In this document: positions 60,511 through 64,000 of the stretch, in pieces | Numbering within the stretch: the stretch's first letter is position 1 | How the letters are laid out: every line of letters starts with the position of its first letter | NCBI GenBank assembly: GCA_026708055.1 | Contig: JAPOVS010000056.1 | Coordinates: forward strand, 1-64,000 | Direction of reading: 5' to 3' | Length of the DNA: 64,000 nucleotides | Source: a bacterium | GTDB lineage: Bacteria > Actinomycetota > Acidimicrobiia > Acidimicrobiales > CATQHL01 | Notes under the pieces: model-generated | Seen by the model: only the letters and a program-made list of their open reading frames with translations | Told to the model about the DNA's origin: nothing | Database searches by the model: none | Position numbers and translations under genes: made by a program

Positions 60511-61635
60511 ATGCGCATCAAGGCCGTCGAGGCATTCCCGCTGCACTATCCCGAGCCCCACGACAGCGACAAGAGCCGCTACGTCACCATCGCCAGGGTC
60601 ACGAGCGCCGACGGTGCGGTGGGTTGGGGGGAGTGCATCGCCCAGTTCCCCGAGGCCGCCCTGGCCACGAGGGTCGTCGTCGAGGAGGGTTTCGCCCCGC
60701 TGCTGATCGGCGAGGACGCCCGTGACGTCGAGCGCCTCTGGCAGGCCATGCGGGACCGCAGCTGGTGGTACGGCAACGGCGGCATCGCCAGCTTCGCCAT
60801 CAGCGCCGTGGACATGGCCCTCTGGGACCTGAAGGGGCGGCTCCTGGACGTGCCGGTGTATGAGCTGCTCGGCGGCAAGCGCATGGACCGGATGCGGGCC
60901 TGCGCCAGCGTCATCTTCGACACCGAGGACCTCGACGCCACGGCTCAGGAGTTCGCCGACTACGCCTCCCGCGGCTACACCGCCGTCAAGGGAGGCTGGG
61001 GCAAGAGTCCCGAGACGTGCTTCGGGCGCGACCCGAAGCGGGATCTGGCAGTCGTGTCGACCATCCGCGAGGCCGTCGGCCCCGACATCGACGTGATCGT
61101 GGACGTGGGCACGCATGTGCGCTGGACGCCGTCGCACGCCATCGCCATGGCGCGGGCCTTCGAGCCGTACAACCTCTACTGGATCGAGGAGCCGCTGCCG
61201 CAGGACGACATACAGGGCTACGTCCGCCTCCGGCAGGCCATCCGCACGCCGGTCGCCACCGGGGAGAAGGAATGGACGCTGCGGGCTTTCAAGGAGCTCA
61301 TCGAACTGGGCGCGGCCGACATCGTCATGCCCGATCCCGGCAAGGCCGAGGGCGTCACCGGGTTCCGCAAGATCGTCGAGTTCGCCGACGCCCACAGCGT
61401 GCGCTTCACGCCGCACTCCTGGTCGAGCGCCATCAACACCGCCGCGGCGGCGAACCTCTACGCCAGTTTCGACAACGGTGTGGTCTTCGAGCTCAAGCCC
61501 AACCCGTCACCCATGCAGTACGAGCTGGTGGCCGAGCCCATCGAGCAGGAGGGCGGCTGGGTTCCCGTCCCCACCGGGCCGGGGTGGGGTCTCACCGTCA
61601 ACCAAGAGGTGATCGACCGCTACCTCATGCGTTAG
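60511..61635 (+). CDS. Enolase-superfamily sugar-acid dehydratase (mandelate racemase/muconate lactonizing type)
   Basis: 374 residues. Capping domain up to about residue 120, then the barrel: Lys of AVKGGWGKS, metal ligands DVGTH (Asp), WIEEPL (Glu) and TGEKE (Glu), and a C-terminal catalytic His in FTPHSWSS. The KxG..D..E..E..H pattern fits the rhamnonate/fuconate/galactonate dehydratase groups, which remove water from an aldonate to give a 2-keto-3-deoxy acid. With a rhamnose-type mutarotase and sugar importer nearby, rhamnonate or fuconate is the likely substrate. Confidence 0.88.
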   Translation: MRIKAVEAFPLHYPEPHDSDKSRYVTIARVTSADGAVGWGECIAQFPEAALATRVVVEEGFAPLLIGEDARDVERLWQAMRDRSWWYGNGGIASFAISAVDMALWDLKGRLLDVPVYELLGGKRMDRMRACASVIFDTEDLDATAQEFADYASRGYTAVKGGWGKSPETCFGRDPKRDLAVVSTIREAVGPDIDVIVDVGTHVRWTPSHAIAMARAFEPYNLYWIEEPLPQDDIQGYVRLRQAIRTPVATGEKEWTLRAFKELIELGAADIVMPDPGKAEGVTGFRKIVEFADAHSVRFTPHSWSSAINTAAAANLYASFDNGVVFELKPNPSPMQYELVAEPIEQEGGWVPVPTGPGWGLTVNQEVIDRYLMR

Positions 61636-61944
61636 CCCTTGAGGGCGTCGCTCAGTCTCGACGGTGAAGGCGGCCCAGATGGCCCAGTTGGCGGCCGCCG
61701 GCCAGGACGAATCACTGTCGGGGAGAATCCACTCCTCGAGGATCAGCAGCGGAATCACCCCCAGCGCGGCGATTAGCACCGGCAGCGCCATCCGCTGCTT
61801 CAGGACCCTGCCCCGATCGGTCAGCACGTCGCTGAGGTCGCTCGCAGCGATCTGCACCACCAAGCGCGGCCCGTCGGCGCCCCGGCGGTCGGCGGACTTC
61901 GGGCCGCTCCCGGCCGATGTCGGGCCTTGAGCGTCCAAGTCCAC
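61507..61944 (-). CDS. Truncated ion-channel-like membrane protein (probable pseudogene)
   Basis: 145 residues from GTG 61944. The middle (RMALPVLIAALGVIPLLILEEWIL..WPAAANWAIWAAFTVE) looks like the first helices of a voltage-gated potassium channel-type protein. Directly after that, the frame runs into the antisense of the dehydratase 3' end and the remaining 40 residues have no channel character. The pore and filter are missing. Either a broken gene or a small two-helix protein. No other gene is seen between 61636 and 62045. Confidence 0.42.
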   Translation of the reverse strand: MDLDAQGPTSAGSGPKSADRRGADGPRLVVQIAASDLSDVLTDRGRVLKQRMALPVLIAALGVIPLLILEEWILPDSDSSWPAAANWAIWAAFTVETERRPQGLTHEVAVDHLLVDGETPPRPGGDGNPAALLLDGLGHQLVLHG

Positions 61945-62045
61945 GATGCGGATGCTAGTAACGGCCGGTCCTGCGACAGGGTCTTTGGGGCCAGGGCCCG
62001 TCAGAGGCCCCCTCGTCGAGCCGGCCGATCACCTAGGCTCCGGTC

Positions 62046-63041
62046 ATGACGGTGGTGGCGCCGACGGGAACGCCGACACGGGATGACGCTGTCGTCGCGG
62101 GCGCCGCGTTGATCGCCGCCGGCGCCGAGGAGGTGCTGCTGGTCGGGTCGGTGGCCCGCGACGAGGCCCGCCCCTACAGCGACATCGACCTGGTGGCGAT
62201 CTTCGCCGATCTGGACTACGCGCAGCGCCATGCTCGCCGGCTCGAGTTGGAGGCCGCCGCCGGCGAGGTCGTGCCCTGGTCGGTGCAAGTGCACGTCACG
62301 GACCGACCCGAGTGGCGCGCCCGCGTCAAGCGGGTACCGGCGTCGTTCGAGAGCCGCGTCGCCGGCGGCGCCGTCGTCATCGCCACCGCAAGCGAACGCG
62401 GCCTCGTCGACTGGGACAAGGAGATGGTGCTGCCCATGAGCGACGCGCAAGAGGCCCTCCGCCAGTTCGACCACTGGGTCCTCCCGAGGTTGGAGGACCT
62501 CGCCCTGTCGACCCTCCGAGCGCCCAAAGAGGCGGATCCACGCCGGGATGTCGCAACGCGCGAACGCCACCGCCTGGAGCGGATGGTGCGGATCTGCACA
62601 CACGCCGCGCTCACCGTCGAGACCAGCCTGAAGACCCTGGCCGTTCTCCTGAAGACCCCCACCCCGACCGAGAAGGAACTCCGCGACGCCAGGCACAACA
62701 TCAGGAAGTGCCTCAAGCTCGTCCCCGCCCCGGCCGTCGCCGAGGTGAGCGCCGTCTTCGACGGCCTGAGCGTCGACCTGACGACGCTGTCGCAGTGGCG
62801 GGCCCGGGGCACCTACCCCACAGACATCACCGTCGAAGGCGAGATCGCCGACCGGCTCGCGCCGACCTACGCCGCCATGGCGCCCATAGTTGCCGAAGTT
62901 CTGGCCACTCGCCTGCAACAGGAACTCCCCTCCGGCCCCGTCCTTGACGACGCTGTGGCCCGCTGCCGCGAGCTCGGCGAGGAGATCACCGCCCGCGATG
63001 TCCGCCTCGGCGTCGCCGCGGACACCGGACTCAACCTCTAG
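62046..63041 (+). CDS. Nucleotidyltransferase-domain protein with HEPN-like helical C-terminus
   Basis: 331 residues. The minimal nucleotidyltransferase motif is complete: VGSVARDEARPYSDIDLVAIF (G34-S35, D46, D48), with a likely third acid further on. The second half is all helical (RLERMVRICTHAALTVETSLKTLAVLL, DARHNIRKCLKLV), the pattern of HEPN domains, which are often separate partner toxins. Here both parts seem fused. Related pairs AMPylate or polyadenylate the HEPN toxin to silence it. No Shine-Dalgarno is seen before the ATG. Confidence 0.72.
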   Translation: MTVVAPTGTPTRDDAVVAGAALIAAGAEEVLLVGSVARDEARPYSDIDLVAIFADLDYAQRHARRLELEAAAGEVVPWSVQVHVTDRPEWRARVKRVPASFESRVAGGAVVIATASERGLVDWDKEMVLPMSDAQEALRQFDHWVLPRLEDLALSTLRAPKEADPRRDVATRERHRLERMVRICTHAALTVETSLKTLAVLLKTPTPTEKELRDARHNIRKCLKLVPAPAVAEVSAVFDGLSVDLTTLSQWRARGTYPTDITVEGEIADRLAPTYAAMAPIVAEVLATRLQQELPSGPVLDDAVARCRELGEEITARDVRLGVAADTGLNL

Positions 63042-63275
63042 CCGGCCGTCGTGGAGGCCGCAGGGGCCACCGCGCCCCGGGGCACGATGCGGAGGTCAGG
63101 ACGGCCGAGCATCTCGGCCATACGCGTGACGTTCTGGAGGGCCGCGAGGCACCGAACTCGCGCAACGGTTCGGCGCCCGAGCGGGTCAAGACCGGAGTCG
63201 ACGAGGTTGACCTGCGGGTGCCGCGTGATCGGGCGGGGACCTGCGACAGCACCGGCACCTGTCGGTTCGCGGCGG

Positions 63276-64000
63276 TCACCTGTCCGCGGCCTGCGGTGGG
63301 TCGGTGGGTGCGACCGGTCGGGGTCTGCCTTCGGCGGCTGAGGCGTAGGCGGCTTCGAGCATGGCCACGACGCGGGCGCCGAGGCGGCCGGGGGAGCGGT
63401 TGGTGCCACCGCCGATGACCTCGACCAGGTTGTCGAGCGGGCCCTCCTCGGGGTAGCTCGTGGAGTAGTCACGGCCGGCGGGCGCGGGCGGGCACGGGGG
63501 GCTCTCGGTGATCGAGCCGTCCGCCCGGTACATCACGAGTTGCTCGTTCATCACGTCGAAGAGGATGTGGCCGCCGGTGCCGTAGAGGCGGTACTCCAGC
63601 ACCTCCTCCTGGGTGCGCACCGTCGAGCCGGTGGAGCCGACGGCGCCCAGGCAGCCCCCCTCGAAGCGCACGCTGAGGGCGCAGACGAGGTCCACCCGCA
63701 GGTCGTGGTTGTGCATCAGCGCGAACACCTCGGCGGGCTCGAGCCCGGTCATGTGCAGCAGCAGCGCGCCGGAGTGGGTGATCTGGGTGACCCCTTGCCC
63801 GCCGCCGGACAGCGCCGGATCGCTGTACGTGTCCCGCCCGGTGGGGTTGACCGTGTAGCCCATCTCGCCGGCGACCAGCTCCACGTCGCCCCGGTACAGC
63901 TCCCAGACGATGGAGGCGAACAGCGAGTGCACATAGAGGAGGTCCCCGATGGCGCCGGAGGCGATCCAGTCGCGCGCCCGGTCGGCCTGCTCGTTGTAGT
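63276..64000 (-). CDS. Gfo/Idh/MocA-type oxidoreductase, C-terminal part (5' end beyond window)
   Basis: The open frame runs off the window end at 64000. The visible 240 residues begin YNEQADRARDWIASGAIGDLLYVHSLF, the segment after the EKP motif in these enzymes, followed by GVTQITHSGALLLHMTGLEPAEVFA, whose TQITH..LLLH histidines fit the active site, and the strand-rich C-terminal domain. NAD(P)-dependent sugar or inositol oxidation is usual. The 234 nt between this gene and the nucleotidyltransferase gene show no clear feature. Confidence 0.82.
   Translation of the reverse strand, partial: YNEQADRARDWIASGAIGDLLYVHSLFASIVWELYRGDVELVAGEMGYTVNPTGRDTYSDPALSGGGQGVTQITHSGALLLHMTGLEPAEVFALMHNHDLRVDLVCALSVRFEGGCLGAVGSTGSTVRTQEEVLEYRLYGTGGHILFDVMNEQLVMYRADGSITESPPCPPAPAGRDYSTSYPEEGPLDNLVEVIGGGTNRSPGRLGARVVAMLEAAYASAAEGRPRPVAPTDPPQAADR

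Overview
The window is high-GC DNA, dense with genes and rich in ATGA/GTGA stop-start overlaps and GTG/TTG starts. Acyl-CoA dehydrogenase, CaiB/BaiF CoA transferase, DUF3105 and DUF4143 genes and several promoters with little or no leader point to an actinobacterium. An Acidimicrobiia-like environmental lineage is my best guess, but it is only inference; there is no rRNA or tRNA gene here to confirm it.

1-14.2 kb: a xanthine dehydrogenase/aldehyde oxidase-type locus (the end of one molybdopterin large subunit, a 2Fe-2S subunit, and a second, internally shortened large subunit), a MaoC-like protein coupled to a copper-type P-ATPase, an acyltransferase divergent from it across a perfect 15-bp inverted repeat, an SDR, a DUF3105 lipoprotein pair, a large acyl-CoA dehydrogenase, a thiol peroxidase and a class III CoA transferase.

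14.2-37.2 kb: a catabolic island. Fourteen minus-strand genes, from the 5' end, encode a dipeptide/opine-type ABC transporter (two permeases, two ATPases, a lipoprotein with a coiled-coil stalk), a methyltransferase, a small coiled-coil protein, a cupin-like protein, hydantoinase A and B, a nitrilase-fold C-N hydrolase, a copper amine oxidase, a second cupin-like protein and a SnoaL-like protein. Divergent from them are an isocitrate lyase/PEP mutase-family enzyme and an isochorismatase-fold amidohydrolase, followed by an MFS exporter, two alpha/beta hydrolases with His at the nucleophile elbow, and a PuuE-like deacetylase. Together they suggest import and breakdown of cyclic ureides or N-carbamoyl/amine compounds.

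37.2-49.6 kb: an accessory region. It has a second thiol peroxidase, a VapBC pair split by a 93-bp minisatellite that keeps both ATGA couplings, decayed HNH and restriction-modification pieces, two intact DUF4143 ATPases, a lower-GC islet with a ClpP-fold SDH-type proteinase, a large single-chain restriction-modification protein, a DUF4143 fragment, and a CBS-domain gene whose 3' end is copied twice at DUF4143 cassette borders. One border is followed by what looks like the scar of a deleted cassette.

49.6-64 kb: a carotenoid-oxygenase-family gene, a TSUP exporter, a Gfo/Idh/MocA oxidoreductase with a near-leaderless promoter divergent from a HicAB module, an SDR, a VOC protein, an unrecognised small gene pair, and a sugar locus (mutarotase, ABC permease and ATPase, a binding protein made of two near-identical 1.1-kb halves, and an enolase-superfamily dehydratase) consistent with use of rhamnose, fucose or a related sugar. 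The end carries a truncated channel-like gene, a nucleotidyltransferase-HEPN-like protein and a partial Gfo/Idh/MocA gene. No CRISPR array, tRNA or rRNA was seen.
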